Of a DNA stretch of 64,000 nucleotides, positions 11,401 to 22,519 are shown piece after piece. Origin of the DNA: Megaustenia siamemsis (lineage: Eukaryota; Mollusca; Gastropoda; Stylommatophora; Ariophantidae). The translations under genes were made by a program, and so were the position numbers. The stretch is from the NCBI GenBank assembly GCA_032433765.1, contig JAVIAB010000051.1:77003712-77067711 (forward strand). Direction: 5' to 3'. The first letter of the stretch is position 1; each line of letters starts with the position of its first letter. The notes under the pieces are model-generated. The model saw nothing but the letters and a program-made list of their open reading frames with translations, did not search any database and was not told the DNA's origin.

Positions 11401-12396
11401 AAAAGATATACATCTAGATGACACACACATATGACTAGTATGTAATTTATACTGGGAGCAAACATCAATAATAAAATATAACAAAGAGAAATCTACACCT
11501 ATAGATATAAAAAAAGAGGAGTAAGATAGGGATGCATCCTATCTTCAAACTTGTTCAGTTTATACACAGAGCAAATCTTTAAAAACATCACAGAGATGCC
11601 AGGCCTAAACGTTAATGGAAAGATAATCAATAACCCGAGATATGCTGATGATACTGTACTACTAGCAGAAAATCATAAACATCTACAATTCTTTAATGAA
11701 ATAAACATGACAAGCAAACAATATGGAATAGGTATTAATGTCAAAAAGACTACAACTATGATCATAAACAAAGAAAATTCTCAAGACCTAGAAATAAATA
11801 TCACAGTTGAAGGAATACATCTGGAGACAGTTCAGAACTACAACTATCTTGGACATACTATAACCAGTGATGGAAAATGTAAAACTGAAATAAATAAAAG
11901 AATGTGAATGGCAAACCGTAATTTAAATGCTATGAAAAATATAGTAACATCAAAACAAATAACACCAGGGTTAAAACTAAGAATAGCAAAATGTTATTTC
12001 TTCTCAACACTACTGTAAGGTATAGAAACAAGGCTATTAGGCAAGAAAAGAGAACAGAAAATTGACCCCTTTGAAATGTGGATTTATAGAAGAATAGGAA
12101 GAATTGGATGGAAAGAAAAGAAAATAAACGATAAAGTTTTAAAACAAAAACACACAAAAATGAAAGGAGAACTACTAACCACAATTCAAACAAGGCATGA
12201 GATTCTTGGGACATGTTAAACGTAATCTTGGAAGGGAAAATGCAAGGTAAAAGAGGCAGGGGAAGACCAAGATAAATATGGACGAGTAACATAAAAACAT
12301 GGACAAGTCGGCTTGTGACAACCTGCACCATCAAAGCAAGTTTGGCGCTCCTTGGTAGCCAAACCTCGATGCGGAGACGGTACTCAATGATAATGA

Positions 12397-12588
12397 TAAA
12401 AATAAAATAATTAACTTACGCGTGCACAAAAATACAATAAATTAACATAATTGTACACTAAAATACAACAATTAACTTGAGTGTACACTAAAATACAATA
12501 ATTAACTTATGTGTACACTAAAATACAATAATTAACTTATGTGTACACTAAAATACAATAATTAACTTATGTGTACACTAAAATACAA
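12397..12588. repeat. 30-bp minisatellite, block 2
   Basis: About six units with the TTAACTTATGTGTACACTAA core, directly after the rearranged family B copy. Confidence 0.92.
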
Positions 12589-13021
12589 TAGGATTGATTC
12601 ACGGTAGGTTAAAAGCTTTCGTTTTTCTTTTGGGCGAAAGGTGTTAAGGGTTAATTTAAAATCTCTTGGATCGACTACACTAAGGTGTACGGCCTTTATT
12701 CTCCAGCAGCCACAGAACACCCCCAAGCGGGCACTATAAAATAGGATCAGTGCAGTAAACGATACACTTTTATTTCTGTTAAAAGACTTCCCACCCGTCT
12801 CGATCGTCATCGTTTCCTGCAAATGGATCAATGCTTGTGGTAGGTGCGTAGTGGTAGCTTGTTTGTCCTAATACCAATGCGATGACCAACTGAAAAACAC
12901 ACAGTAGTACTACATAACCGTCATAAGTGACAGCTGTGACAATGGGTACCTGACTTCGTGTATGGTTCACATTCATAATGGCGCCGTTTTTTTTTCTTGG
13001 TTTAAATTTAATTGGTTATTT
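12589..13021. other. Noncoding stretch with a copy of a small dispersed repeat
   Basis: 12897-12957 is an inverted copy of the sequence at 9430-9476 plus 9569-9590 (it includes GTACCCATTGTCACAGCTG in one orientation). A minus-strand frame at 12779-12976 has a hydrophobic stretch, but it overlaps this repeat, so I do not call a gene. Confidence 0.5.
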
Positions 13022-13200
13022 ATCAAACATTACGAGAACGCCAGACCCAAGGGCCGACCACGAAAATGATGGATTGGTGGATTATTTGAAACACTAGGAA
13101 ACACAACAGCAAGAGAGGCCAACAGAAGAGCAAAAGACCGCAAAATTGACATCTCCCTTCGATACTGAACGACAAATGAGGAAGGATAGAAGAAGAGGAA
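13022..13200 (+). pseudogene. Family F non-LTR tail
   Basis: It matches 29110-29306: NARPKGRPRK-like residues, then a decayed C-terminus ending near AATGAGGAAGGATAGAAG. It is 5'-truncated. Confidence 0.7.
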
Positions 13201-13337
13201 AAAATATTTATGAACAAAGAACGTGTACGTCTAATACATCAAACGTTGGAAAAAATGTTAATTTCCTGCCATAAGAAATTAGAGAATCAATGAGACCATA
13301 ATAAACTCCACACTGTATGATAAAAGTAAAGTTTCCA

Positions 13338-13590
13338 TCAACGCCTTGATAGGCGTATGGGGAATATGGTGTTAGTAACCATATCTTTCCTTGACCACGG
13401 CACATTATTGGCATATGTGGCCGATATCACGCCAGGCCGCCTATACTTGATAGAAGAATCTCTGATAGCCATTTCTTCAAGGTAGGGTGAACTCAGGAGC
13501 CTTGTCGGTTATTAAAAAGACTTCTGAGAAACGAACTCGGACTCTTCTTGGAAGGAAGCTAGCACACTAACCACTCAGCCAATGAGGCTC
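13338..13590 (-). repeat. SINE-B, nearly full length
   Basis: On the minus strand it starts with a tRNA-like head (GAGCCTCATTGGCTGAGTGG) and continues with a degraded B box, the GGCCTGGCGTGATATCGGCC-type body and the ACACCATATTCCCCATACGCC tail. A copy with an expanded head is at 62455. It sits in the intron just downstream of the NCKX exon. Confidence 0.85.
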
Positions 13591-13639
13591 ATATATTGTA
13601 TGTTAACATTAAAGATACTAACAACACAGATTCACTCAC

Positions 13640-13837
13640 GTTCACAAAGGACCTCCAGCGCCGGGACAAAGTAGCTGTCGCACACGATGGACAGCGCCAG
13701 GAACATGTAGGCCACCACTAGCACGTGAATTATAAGAGCTCCCTGGGCACGTTGTTTCTGCGTGAAGACATCTCTGGGGAACTGCTCCACTGCCCTCGGG
13801 GTACAGTTGACCAGAGAAAGCAGGTGTCGAGACGATC
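13640..13837 (-). CDS. Sodium/potassium/calcium exchanger (SLC24/NCKX family), single internal exon
   Basis: This is the only host protein exon I recognise. The minus strand encodes about 66 residues: a linker with NCTPRAVEQFPRDVFTQKQR, then a hydrophobic segment (GALIIHVLVVAYMFLALSIV) and CDSYFVPALEVLCE. That order is characteristic of NCKX exchangers just before the first alpha repeat; these plasma-membrane carriers export calcium in exchange for sodium, with potassium co-transport. The acceptor is TTTATTACAG at 13838 and the donor is GTGAGT after 13640, leaving phase 1 as in ...CE(R). The next exon should encode the SEDVAGATFMAAGSSAPE-type alpha-1 motif, which I do not find in the window, so introns must be long. 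A more upstream acceptor (CATTTTACAG, near 13890) is possible. A 30-bp minisatellite begins about 60 bp upstream in the intron. Confidence 0.85.
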
Positions 13838-13897
13838 CTGTAATAAAGGTTGGACCAAAAATATCGCTGAAATATTGATCTTGTGCTGTAAAATGAC

Positions 13898-14134
13898 ACA
13901 ATTAACTTATGTGTACACAAAAATATAACAATTAACTTATGTGTAAACTAAAATATAACAATTAACTTATGGATACACTAAAATAAAACAATTAACTAAT
14001 GTGTACACAAAAATAAAACAATTAACTTATGTGTACACAAAAATACAACAATTAACTTATGTGTACACTAAAATAAAACAATTAACTTATGTGTACACTA
14101 AAATAAAACAATTAACTTATGTGTACACAAAAAT
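13898..14134. repeat. 30-bp minisatellite, block 3
   Basis: About eight units with alternating AAAATAAAAC and AAAATACAAC ends. It lies in the presumed intron upstream of the NCKX exon and is interrupted at 14134 by the family E retrotransposon. Confidence 0.93.
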
Positions 14135-17100
14135 TATCCCATACTGTAAAAAAGTAAGCCGAAAAAACTTCACAAACATGAACAAGTCAAAGAAAGATAA
14201 AGTTAATCCGTCAACCAGGAAAGAGAAGGGCTCTCTGTCTAAGAGACGTATGACGCAATCCGGAGAAAGCCATAAGGAGTCCGGGTTGCCGACTCACCCT
14301 TTGTCTACCAGGAAATCATCCAGAATTGGCACCTGGAATGTTCGTACCCTTAACGAACAGGGAAAAGCGGCACAAGTGGCAGCAGAAATGACCAACTATA
14401 GGATAGATATTCTGGGAATGTGTGAAACAAGATGGCTGGGAGCAGAGAGAATAAAATTGAATACAGGGAGATGATTTTATCATCAGGACACCAGGAACCA
14501 GGAGCACAACATAGCGAAGGGGTAGCTATAATGCTATCAAAAAATGCACAGAAGACACTAATAGAATGGGAGGCAGTGGGACCAAGACTGGTGAGAGCAA
14601 CATTTAGAACAACCAAAAACAAAATAAAATTACACATTATACAATGCTATGCACCAACCAACGATAAAGATGACTCAGTTAAAGATGATTTTTATAAACA
14701 GCTACAATGGCAGATGGATGCAAGACGAGCCAAGGATATTATAATCTTGATGGGAGACCTAAATGCTAAGGTAGGATCAGACAACAGAGGCTTCGAAGAG
14801 ATTATGGGAAAACATGGACTTGGAGATATAAACGAGAATGGAGAGATATTTGTGAATTTCTGCGCCCTTAATCAAATGAGCCTAGGAGGAACAATATTCC
14901 AACATAAAAGAATACACAAAGCTACATGGGTGTCACCAGATCATAGAACGGAAAATCAAATTGATCACATATGTATTAATAATAAGTTTAAGTCATCCTT
15001 ACAGGATGTAAAAGTATATAGAGGGGCAGATATAGCTTCTGATCATCATCTTCTGTTAGCCAAACTTAAAATTAAATTAAAAAGGTATAATACAACGAAT
15101 AAGGGTAGAAAGTATTTCAATGTAGGGTTTCTTAAAGAACAAGGAATTAAAGATAAATTCGCAGTCACAATATCAAACAAATACCAAGTCCTCCAACAAC
15201 TAGAAAATACAATAAATATAGAAGATCATTGGAAACAGGTAAAAAATATATGGAAAGAGACATGCGAAGAAACACTGGGGAAAAGAGAACGCCAGAATAA
15301 GGCATGGATGACAGCAGAGACTCTGGATAAAATTAAAGAAAGAAAGAACAAGAAAGCAGACATAAATAAAAGCAAAACAAGAAGTAATAAAGCCAAGACA
15401 CAGGAAGCTTACACAGAGGTGAACAAAGAAGTGAGAAGATGCATTAAAAGGGATAAGAGGAAATATATAGATGAACTAGCTAAAGAGGCAGAAGAAGCAG
15501 CAAATAAAGGGAATATGAAAGAACTGTACAACAGCACAAAGAAATTAGGTGGAAAATACAAACAGATCAACGCCTTTATCAAAGACAAGAAAGGAAATCT
15601 GCTTAGTAATATAAGGGAACAAATGGAGAGATGGAAAGAACACTTTGAAGAACTTTTGAACAGACCCGGCTCAAATAATCCTCCAGATATACTACCAGCA
15701 GAAGAAGAGTTACACGTTAACTGCGGAAAACCAAGCAAAGAAGAAATAATGAAAGCCATCAAATTATTAAAAGATGGTAAAGCCACAGGACCAGATGAAA
15801 TTCCTTCGGAAGCCATCAAAGCAGATATTAACACCTCTACCAAGATGTTACAGGATCTATTGGATAAAATTTGGGAGAGGGAAGAAATACCTAAAGACTG
15901 GAGAGAAGGTTATATGATCAAACTACCAAAGAAAGGAAGTTTACAGGAGTGCACAAATTATAGGGGAATTATGCTACTATCAGTGCCAGGAAAAATATTA
16001 GGCAGAATCATTCTGGAGAGACTAAAAGAGGCTATAGAGAAACACTTGAGAGATGAACAAGCAGGTTTTAGGAAGAACAGATCATGTGCTGATCAAATAA
16101 CTACCCTACGTATAATAGTTGAACAAAGTTTAGAACTAAAATCCCCACTATATATTGGATTCATAGATTACGAAAAGGCATTTGATAGTTTAGACAGAAG
16201 AATGCTTTGGAAGTTGCTGAGTCATTACGGAATCCCCATAAAGTTTATTAACCTGATAAAAACAATGTATGAAGGAACAAAATGTAGTGTGGTGCATGAA
16301 GGACAGCTTACAGAGGCATTTGAAATAAGAACAGGAGTAAGGCAAGGATGCCTCCTGTCTCCATTTCTCTTTCTACTGGCCATAGATTGGATTATGAAAA
16401 TAACTCAAAACAACAGAAATGGGATCCAGTGGTCACTGACCAAACAACTTGATGATTTAGACTTTGCTGATGACATAGCTCTCCTATCACACAGCCATCA
16501 ACAGATGCAGGATAAAATGAGTATATTAGATGAGAGATCACAACAGCTAGGACTAAAGATTAATAGAGATAAGACCAATATTATGAGAATTAATGCAGTT
16601 GGCAATAACCATATAAAACTAGGAGAAATACCTCTACTAGACGTACAATCTTATATATATCTGGGCAGTAATATAGATAAAGAGGGAGGAACAGAAAATG
16701 ATACCAAAATAAGGATATCAAAAGCAAGAGGAGCTTTCATTGCACTGGGAAACATATGGAAATCCAAAGAAATTAGGCTAAATACAAAAATAAAAATTTT
16801 CAACTCAAATGTTAAGTCGGTCCTATTATATGGCTGTGAAACATGGAGAATGACAAAATTGACAATCACGAAAGTACAGACTTTCATTAATGGATGCTTG
16901 CGCAGAATAAAGGGATGGAAATGGCAGGACAAAGTCACTAACGTGGAATTATGGAAATGTACCGGTCAAATACCAGTGGATAAAGAGATACAGCGAAGAC
17001 GATGGCGATGGATAGGACACACACTACGGAAACCAACTGAGAGTATTACACAACAGGCCCTTTTTTGGAATCCCCAGGGGAAAAGACAAAGAGGAAGACC

Positions 17101-17252
17101 AAGGAATTCTTGGAGAAGACAGATAGAAGCAGAGATGAAGATAATGGGGAAGACATGGAATGATCTTAAAAGAATGGCAAAAAACAGAACGACTTGGAAA
17201 GTGTTTGTTGAAGACCTATGCTCCACCAGGAGCTAAAAGGTAAAAGAAGAAG
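14135..17252 (+). mobile_element. RTE-like non-LTR retrotransposon (family E), nearly complete
   Basis: A 3.1-kb element with a short 5' leader, one long open frame and a short 3' end rich in AAAAG and AAG. Both sides carry TACACAAAAAT (14124-14134 and 17253-17263), which fits a target duplication. The target is itself a repeat unit, so the match alone is not proof. It is the best-preserved retrotransposon in the window. A minus-strand fragment of its 3' end lies at 25001-25268. Confidence 0.88.
14178..17236 (+). CDS. Endonuclease-reverse transcriptase polyprotein, one frameshift
   Basis: A single ORF protein of about 1,019 residues in two frames. The N-terminal part (14178-14474) starts MNKSKKDK and carries the APE-like endonuclease start (IGTWNVRTLNEQGKAAQ, ILGMCETRW). 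The rest is open from 14432 to 17236, with endonuclease motifs ILMGDLNAKVGS, NQIDHICI and GADIASDHHLL. It then has RT motifs: LPKKGS, NYRGIMLLS, EQAGFRKNRSC, GFIDYEKAFDSLD, GVRQGCLLSP and the catalytic FADDIALL near 16460. The C-terminal region has GKRQRGRPRNSWRR and ends LCSTRS. It has no RNase H and no separate ORF1, and in length and layout it fits the RTE/BovB group. The two frames overlap at 14432-14474, and one missing G in a short G run at about 14464 would explain the shift. It would act in cis by target-primed reverse transcription. The start is the first ATG in frame after the leader. Confidence 0.9.
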
Positions 17253-17505
17253 TACACAAAAATAAAACAATTAACTTATGTGTACACACAAATAAAACAA
17301 TTAACTTATGGGTACACACAAATAAAACAATTAACCTATGGGTACACTAAAAAACAACAACTAACTTAAATATACACTAAAATACGATAATTAACGTATA
17401 AATACAGTAAAATATATTTATACATTTTTACAGTAAATTATCTTAAATATACACCAAAATACATTAATTAACTTAAGTGTACAGTAGCATATAATAATTA
17501 ACTCA
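17253..17505. repeat. 30-bp minisatellite, block 4
   Basis: This continues block 3 on the other side of the family E element, with progressively diverged units toward the right end. Confidence 0.88.
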
Positions 17506-17586
17506 TGTGTACCCAAACAGTAAAGAATATCCCACAACGTAACTTTAACAGCAATGTAAGGCAGTGAAGTAAGTTTCATTGCCATA

Positions 17587-17672
17587 GACCACAAACAGAA
17601 ATGATGAACAAAGTAAAGATAGAAAGTTGAGGAGAGTCGCGATCACCTATGCCAACTGGCACGGTACTTGAC
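17587..17672 (+). pseudogene. Family C extreme 3' tail
   Basis: It matches the last 90 bp of family C (ACAGAAATGATGAACAAAG, then CGCGATCACCTATGCCAACTG). The triplet tail is decayed. Confidence 0.65.
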
Positions 17673-17729
17673 ACTTGAAATACTAGGCTACAGTCTTCAA
17701 AGGCGTGCGGCCGGTGCTCTTACTCGCTG

Positions 17730-17856
17730 TGATTACCTTCCCCAACTCACTGAATATCCATCCCTCTTTTTTTTCAGTTGGGTCGACTTTAGAGGATCAA
17801 GCTGGAGTCGAAAATATGTACATTCTACGACCGAGCCAGCGCGCTGCAACTACTAC
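17730..17856. repeat. Unclassified dispersed repeat, copy 1
   Basis: It shares an order of short blocks with 23391-23526 (TTCCCCAACTCA, then TATCCAT, TTTTTCAGTTG/TTGATTGAGTG, and GCCAGCGCG). It may be a decayed minus-strand SINE; no clear B box. Confidence 0.45.
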
Positions 17857-17879
17857 AATTTGTCAGTATTGTTAACATG

Positions 17880-18794
17880 AAAGAAGGAACGATCAACAGG
17901 TAGCAAAACAGTGCAACAACCCATCACACTACACATACATTCAATACGTTTTCATTCTTGAAAATAGAACAATCATCATTAAATTCACAGTGTTATCTCC
18001 AGCCCAAAATAACCATGGATTATGGTCATGGTTATGGAAGGCCCCGGTATCATTGCAAACGAATTAAAATTCATAATTGCTCAAGCGCCCGTGCCAGTGG
18101 AAACATCCGAACTACTATCTCATCTCCCAAACAAAGAAAGGTATTTGTAGTCCAAATCATAGCATTCTTAGGACACGCCAAAAGACATAAGGCGAAACCG
18201 TACAGAAAGTAAACACAATCGTCTGTTCCATGTCATACGATATCATCATTCATCATAAACAATCGGAATACTAGTATACATGGCATGGGTACATCAGCAC
18301 AGTCCACGGGCTCTGTACAACATATTTTAATGCAGCACTTGGACATAACACGAACATTAGTTCTTCCATAAAAAAGTCAATTAGTAAGGTCCTCTCTGGT
18401 CATTAGGCAGCACCTAGGGCAGAAATCATCTCTCCCATGAGTTTGACGACTCACTCCCATGTCCTGCAGATCTTGTCTTGTTCTTTGACCCATAATTACT
18501 CTTACTTATTCTTCTGAGGTTTATTTTGGTCTTCCTTTTTTTCTTATGTCACCAGGTGTTCACACGAAGGCCTTGCGAGGCAGTCTTCTTTCATTCATTC
18601 TGTGTACATGACTGATGCACTTCCGCTATCTTCTGAATATGTAGCTTGTTACGTAATTCTTGCTTGTTTTATTTTCTTTTAATTTCTTTTGGAGTAGCTC
18701 TCACATTTATAGTAGTCCAGTCACTAAAAGAAAGAACAAGGCGGCAGGTGACTTAATTATGCATGTGAATCATGGATAATAAAATAAATAGGTG
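17880..18794. other. Noncoding stretch
   Basis: No gene, RNA or repeat is recognised. Open frames are short (84 residues at most). Confidence 0.45.
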
Positions 18795-18962
18795 GAGTAC
18801 ATTTAATAGTTAAATACATTTAATACAATTAAATACAGTTAAATAATTTAATGCAGTTAAATACATATCAATACAGTTAAATACATTTAATACAGTTAAA
18901 TACATTTAATACAGTTCAATACGTTTAATATAGTTCAATACGTTTAATACAGATAAATACAT
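18795..18962. repeat. AT-rich minisatellite, unit about 18-19 bp
   Basis: About nine diverged units of AATACAGTTAAATACATTT. Confidence 0.85.
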
Positions 18963-19065
18963 ACAAAATTGGACGATGCGGGTTACAATTATTGTTAATG
19001 AGTTATTACTATGTAGCAGGCTATAAGTGACATTTACAATGTTATATTTACTATTGTATAATGAA

Positions 19066-19235
19066 GGGAAAGAACGAAGAAAAAGGCTAGGACTAATTTC
19101 CGCCATTGAAGACATAAAGAAACAGCAGATAAAAAGTATTTGGTCATGTGATAAAACAGAAAGTTCAAAATAAGGCATACCGAGCCTTTAACAAACGCTA
19201 GGAGAACACCAAACCAAAAGGCCGAACATGAAAAA
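19066..19235 (+). pseudogene. Family F non-LTR tail
   Basis: It matches 28998-29150 (AAAAAGGCTAGGACTAATTTC... through CCAAAAGGCCGAACATGAAAA). The basic GRPRK-like segment is decayed. It ends against a minus-strand family A copy. Confidence 0.65.
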
Positions 19236-19865
19236 TCATCATCATCATGTGTCATACCGATTGGCGTAGGCGATCATGTCCTCCACAATCTTCTATCCAT
19301 CGTGCATCGTATCAATTCTGTCGTTGACTGTTTAACAGGCCATGACACCAAGCTATCTAGTATTTTCTCTCTTTGTCAGCCGCGATCTCTTTCCTTGTAT
19401 TTTTTCCAGTTGTAACCAAGTATTCTAACTTCCTCTTCTCAAGATGTGCTCGAGAAATGTTGATTATTTCCTTCTGATGTTTTTAAGGAACTCTCTTTTT
19501 GTATTGGCCTCATTGAGAATGTCCTCAGTGGTCTTTTAGCTGTCCAGGGAACTCTCAATATTCTTCTGAGAAATCCCATCTCTGTGGCCTCTAATCGTCT
19601 TTTCATTCGTTTGTTTATTGTCCATGATTCGCTTCCATAGGTCAGAATTGGTTCTATATATCACCGAAGAACTCTCTTTCTCACTTATATTGACACAGAC
19701 TTGCATAAGACGTTTTCCAATTTCTGAAATGCTATTTTGGCCTGAACTATTCTTCTTTTTATTTCTGTGGTGCATCTTCCATCTGGTGTTATTATTGCGC
19801 CCAAGTATTATTTGACGCGTTGCACTTATTTCAGATTTGTCCTGTTTATTTTTATATTCAGCGCC
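19236..19865 (-). pseudogene. Family A 3' fragment, minus strand
   Basis: On the minus strand it runs from the region after YADD (QTCVNISEKESSSVIYRTNS-like residues in a shifted frame) to the GATGATGATG tail. It has many indels compared with 49850-50443. Confidence 0.85.
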
Positions 19866-19892
19866 GATCATTATTTTACCCAGACAGTGCTA

Positions 19893-20122
19893 ATTAGTAT
19901 TTCATTAGTACTTCATTAGTACTTCATTAGTACTTCATTAGTACTTCATTAGTATTTCATTAGTACTTCATTAGTACTTCATTAGTATTTCATTAGTACT
20001 TCATTAGTACTTCATTAGTATTTCATTAGTACTTCATTAGTACTTCATTAGTATTTCATTAGTACTTCATTAGTACTTCATTAGTATTTCATTAGTATTT
20101 CATTAGTATTTCATTAGTACTC
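19893..20122. repeat. 11-bp satellite, about 20 copies
   Basis: The unit ATTAGTACTTC alternates with ATTAGTATTTC in a semi-regular pattern of two C-type units and one T-type unit. Confidence 0.93.
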
Positions 20123-20506
20123 CAATCTCTTTCCTGCTCGTAAAAATTAAGACACCTCAGCATAGTGCCCAGGCTTGTCTAGCGCAGGCAAGAGTACTTG
20201 TATCATTTAGAAAGTTTGCAATAGCAACTTCGAAGATGTAAAAATGTTATGTAGCTAGGTCAACGGTGTGCAGTCTGCTCTTTCTATATACACCATCAAC
20301 TATGGGGTCGTGTTAATGTTAACTTCAACACGTGATGCTTGAGATAGGAGCATTTGATTATTTCATGAATTATAGTGTTATTTTATTTTTTTTTTACTTA
20401 TTAATTTAGTGCAGTCTCAATATATAAGGAGAACACTTCAGACACATGGGCAAATACATTTAGAAATGATGAATAAAGACCTAACTAAAATGGCGGGAAA
20501 AATAAA
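20123..20506. other. Noncoding stretch
   Basis: AT-rich, with nothing recognised. Confidence 0.4.
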
Positions 20507-20579
20507 TAAAAAAAGAAAGAAAGAAAGAAAGAAGGAAGGAAGGAAGGAAGAGAAGGAAGGGAGGGAAGGGAGGGAGGAA

Positions 20580-20672
<93 letters not shown>

Positions 20673-20676
20673 AATA

Positions 20677-20716
<40 letters not shown>

Positions 20717-20720
20717 AAAG
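20507..20720. repeat. (GAAA)n microsatellite with GAAGG core
   Basis: Long AAAG tetranucleotide run with a GGAA/GGGA-rich centre near 20535-20580. The long open frames on both strands here are repeat artefacts. Confidence 0.95.
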
Positions 20721-21189
20721 TCGGGATGAATATGATACACATTTTCAAAGCTAACTATAGACTCTCACTTGGAACCTCCAAGGGAAGAAAAAAAAAGCGA
20801 GAGAAGCTAGAAACACACGAAGACGAATCTTTAAACTGAGATCACAAAAGCTAACTGTACCTGGAGAAAATAAAACGAGACAGCAAAGAAGACAAATGAT
20901 AAACGAGAACGTGTCCACGTCGATGCCCAAGAGGAGGGTTTCAAGAACATGAGTGGCATAGAGTGTGTCTTTTATAGACTCCAAATAAAACGATCGCCGC
21001 TTCGAATCACTGTATGGTCAACAATTGTTAACACCATGTGGCGAATGTACTGAGCATGCGGACTTTATTCACCGGTCCCACAGAAAACACCAGGCACAAT
21101 CTAAAATACTGTTAAAGCCCCCTCCCCTCCACACAAAAAAAAACAACCCGTGACATATTCACGTCATTGAGGAGTTTAGTTTAGTTTAA
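20721..21189. other. Noncoding stretch
   Basis: A minus-strand frame (20751-20984) has hydrophobic runs but no recognisable family and no second line of evidence. Nothing else is seen. Confidence 0.4.
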
Positions 21190-22519
21190 TCTACAGAACA
21201 TCCTCATTGCACACTGGACAAGTGCATAAATGCTCAAATCTCCATTGAAGTATATCCATCAACGTGTAGCGAATAACGACACCGGTGTTGTGTTGGTTCA
21301 TAAGTCTTCTTTGGATTCAAGCGTAGTTATTGAGTTATTAGCGGGTCACCATCATTGCACTCCGAACATGTCCATAGGTGCTCAGATCCCCTCCTCAGCA
21401 AGTCTCGAAGAGCCCAGCGACTGACGACTCCAGTTCTCTGTTAGTTGATTAGTCTTCTTACACGCCTACTAAGTTTCTCGTTTGTGGCTGTGACCATCTT
21501 AACTCCCATTTCTTTCATCCGAAGGAGTGACGTGGACTCATGGTTATCGAAGTCCTGTATCCTTCCAACATCTCGAAGGGCATTGATGATGTCCGCCCGA
21601 TCCATTGGGTGACCGTCCTCAACAATAGCGCAGCTAGCCAACCTGTCCGCCCTTTCATTTCCCCGTACTCCAGCATGTCCTGGGACGTAGACAAAGGTGA
21701 CCTAAAGCATTTTTGACTTCTGCAATGGCTCTAACCTTTGCCTCATTACAGATTCCGCCTTCACTTTTCGTATTATGCTCATCGAATCACTCAGTAAACA
21801 GGCATGGGTGTAGGATTGTGACTCTAACCAGATGAATGCCTTGGTCACTTCCATCACCTCCATCGTCATGCTACTCGTGGTCATAACGGTGCACCACTGT
21901 CTTCCTTGACTATTCTGCCTGCCGAGCGTGCTGTAAATGTCCATGCACTTCTTTGGTGTCGTATTACAGATCCATCTCTATAGAAGATGACTACATCTTT
22001 CTCGTGGATGTTATCCCAGATGAGACCGTTGACCTCCGCATTGACCACGGCTGAGTTCTGTTCCCTATATTTCCTGTCGAGTGTGGCAAAACACGAGAAT
22101 GTCCCCTTGAATGACGTAGGCACCGGTATATACTCCTCGCCAGCGTTGATAAGCCCACAGACCTGTTTGATGACATCTTCTGCTCGGCCCATCCATGGTT
22201 TGCCTCTTTTTAGCCTGACACTCTTCCCTGTTTCGAGCTCATGACGCAAAGGATGCTCTGTATCTGTACTAATCTTCAGGTATGCTCGTGCCCTCCAGAT
22301 CTTGATCCTGTCATCCATGGTTGGAAAGTCGAGAAGATACCTCATTGCTACACAGGGAGTGTCCCTCGTACACCCCAAGATAATGCGCATAGCTTCATTC
22401 TGTATTTTCTCCAGCTTGTCAATGTGTGTCTTACTGACTGTAACAACTATCAGGGCATAATCGATTGGTAAATCCTCCTGCGTAGTGCTCTTGTCTAGCA
22501 ACTTCAACCTTGACATGAA
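21190..22519 (-). pseudogene. Jockey/I-like non-LTR element with RNase H domain, copy 1 (C-terminal part)
   Basis: Minus-strand frames encode, in order, the post-RT linker (KLEKIQNEAMRIILGCTRDT), an RNase H domain beginning VVIFYRDGSVIR with the first catalytic Asp kept, a SDSMSIIRK segment, and the RNase H end VPGHAGVRGNERADRLA. A cysteine-containing end follows (SRWALRDLLRRGSEHLW, then CSECNDGDP). The longest open piece is 218 residues (21881-22537). Frameshifts near 21900 and 21700 break the rest. The RT domain is absent because the copy is truncated upstream and joined to copy 2. Confidence 0.88.

Larger units (their letters stand above)
10498..12393 (+). pseudogene. Family B element (RT to 3' end), rearranged
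   Basis: The copy begins inside the pre-RT region (IKALDDFDIEVITDICNDIY) and continues through RT, including QFGFRKSSGAKEA, RYADDTVLLAEN at about 11640-11670 and YNYLGHTITSDGKC, to a decayed 3' end at ACTCAATGATAATGATAA. It is interrupted by a family D tail (11120-11400) and by a 206-bp tandem duplication. The C-terminal third is frameshifted. The copy lies between blocks of the 30-bp minisatellite. Its left edge falls at almost the same family B position as an internal deletion junction in the 42-44 kb copy. Confidence 0.85.

Noticed and set aside
12779..12976. Minus-strand frame with a hydrophobic stretch and a possible acceptor (TGTTTTTCAG), considered as a second NCKX or other membrane-protein exon
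   Set aside because: Its start overlaps a repeat also found at 9430-9590, the residues match no NCKX segment, and the exon order would be wrong.
20409..20748. Long frames on both strands in the GAAA tract
   Set aside because: Pure low-complexity translation of a microsatellite.
20751..20984. Minus-strand hydrophobic frame considered as a signal-anchor exon
   Set aside because: No recognisable family, and no supporting splice or repeat evidence.
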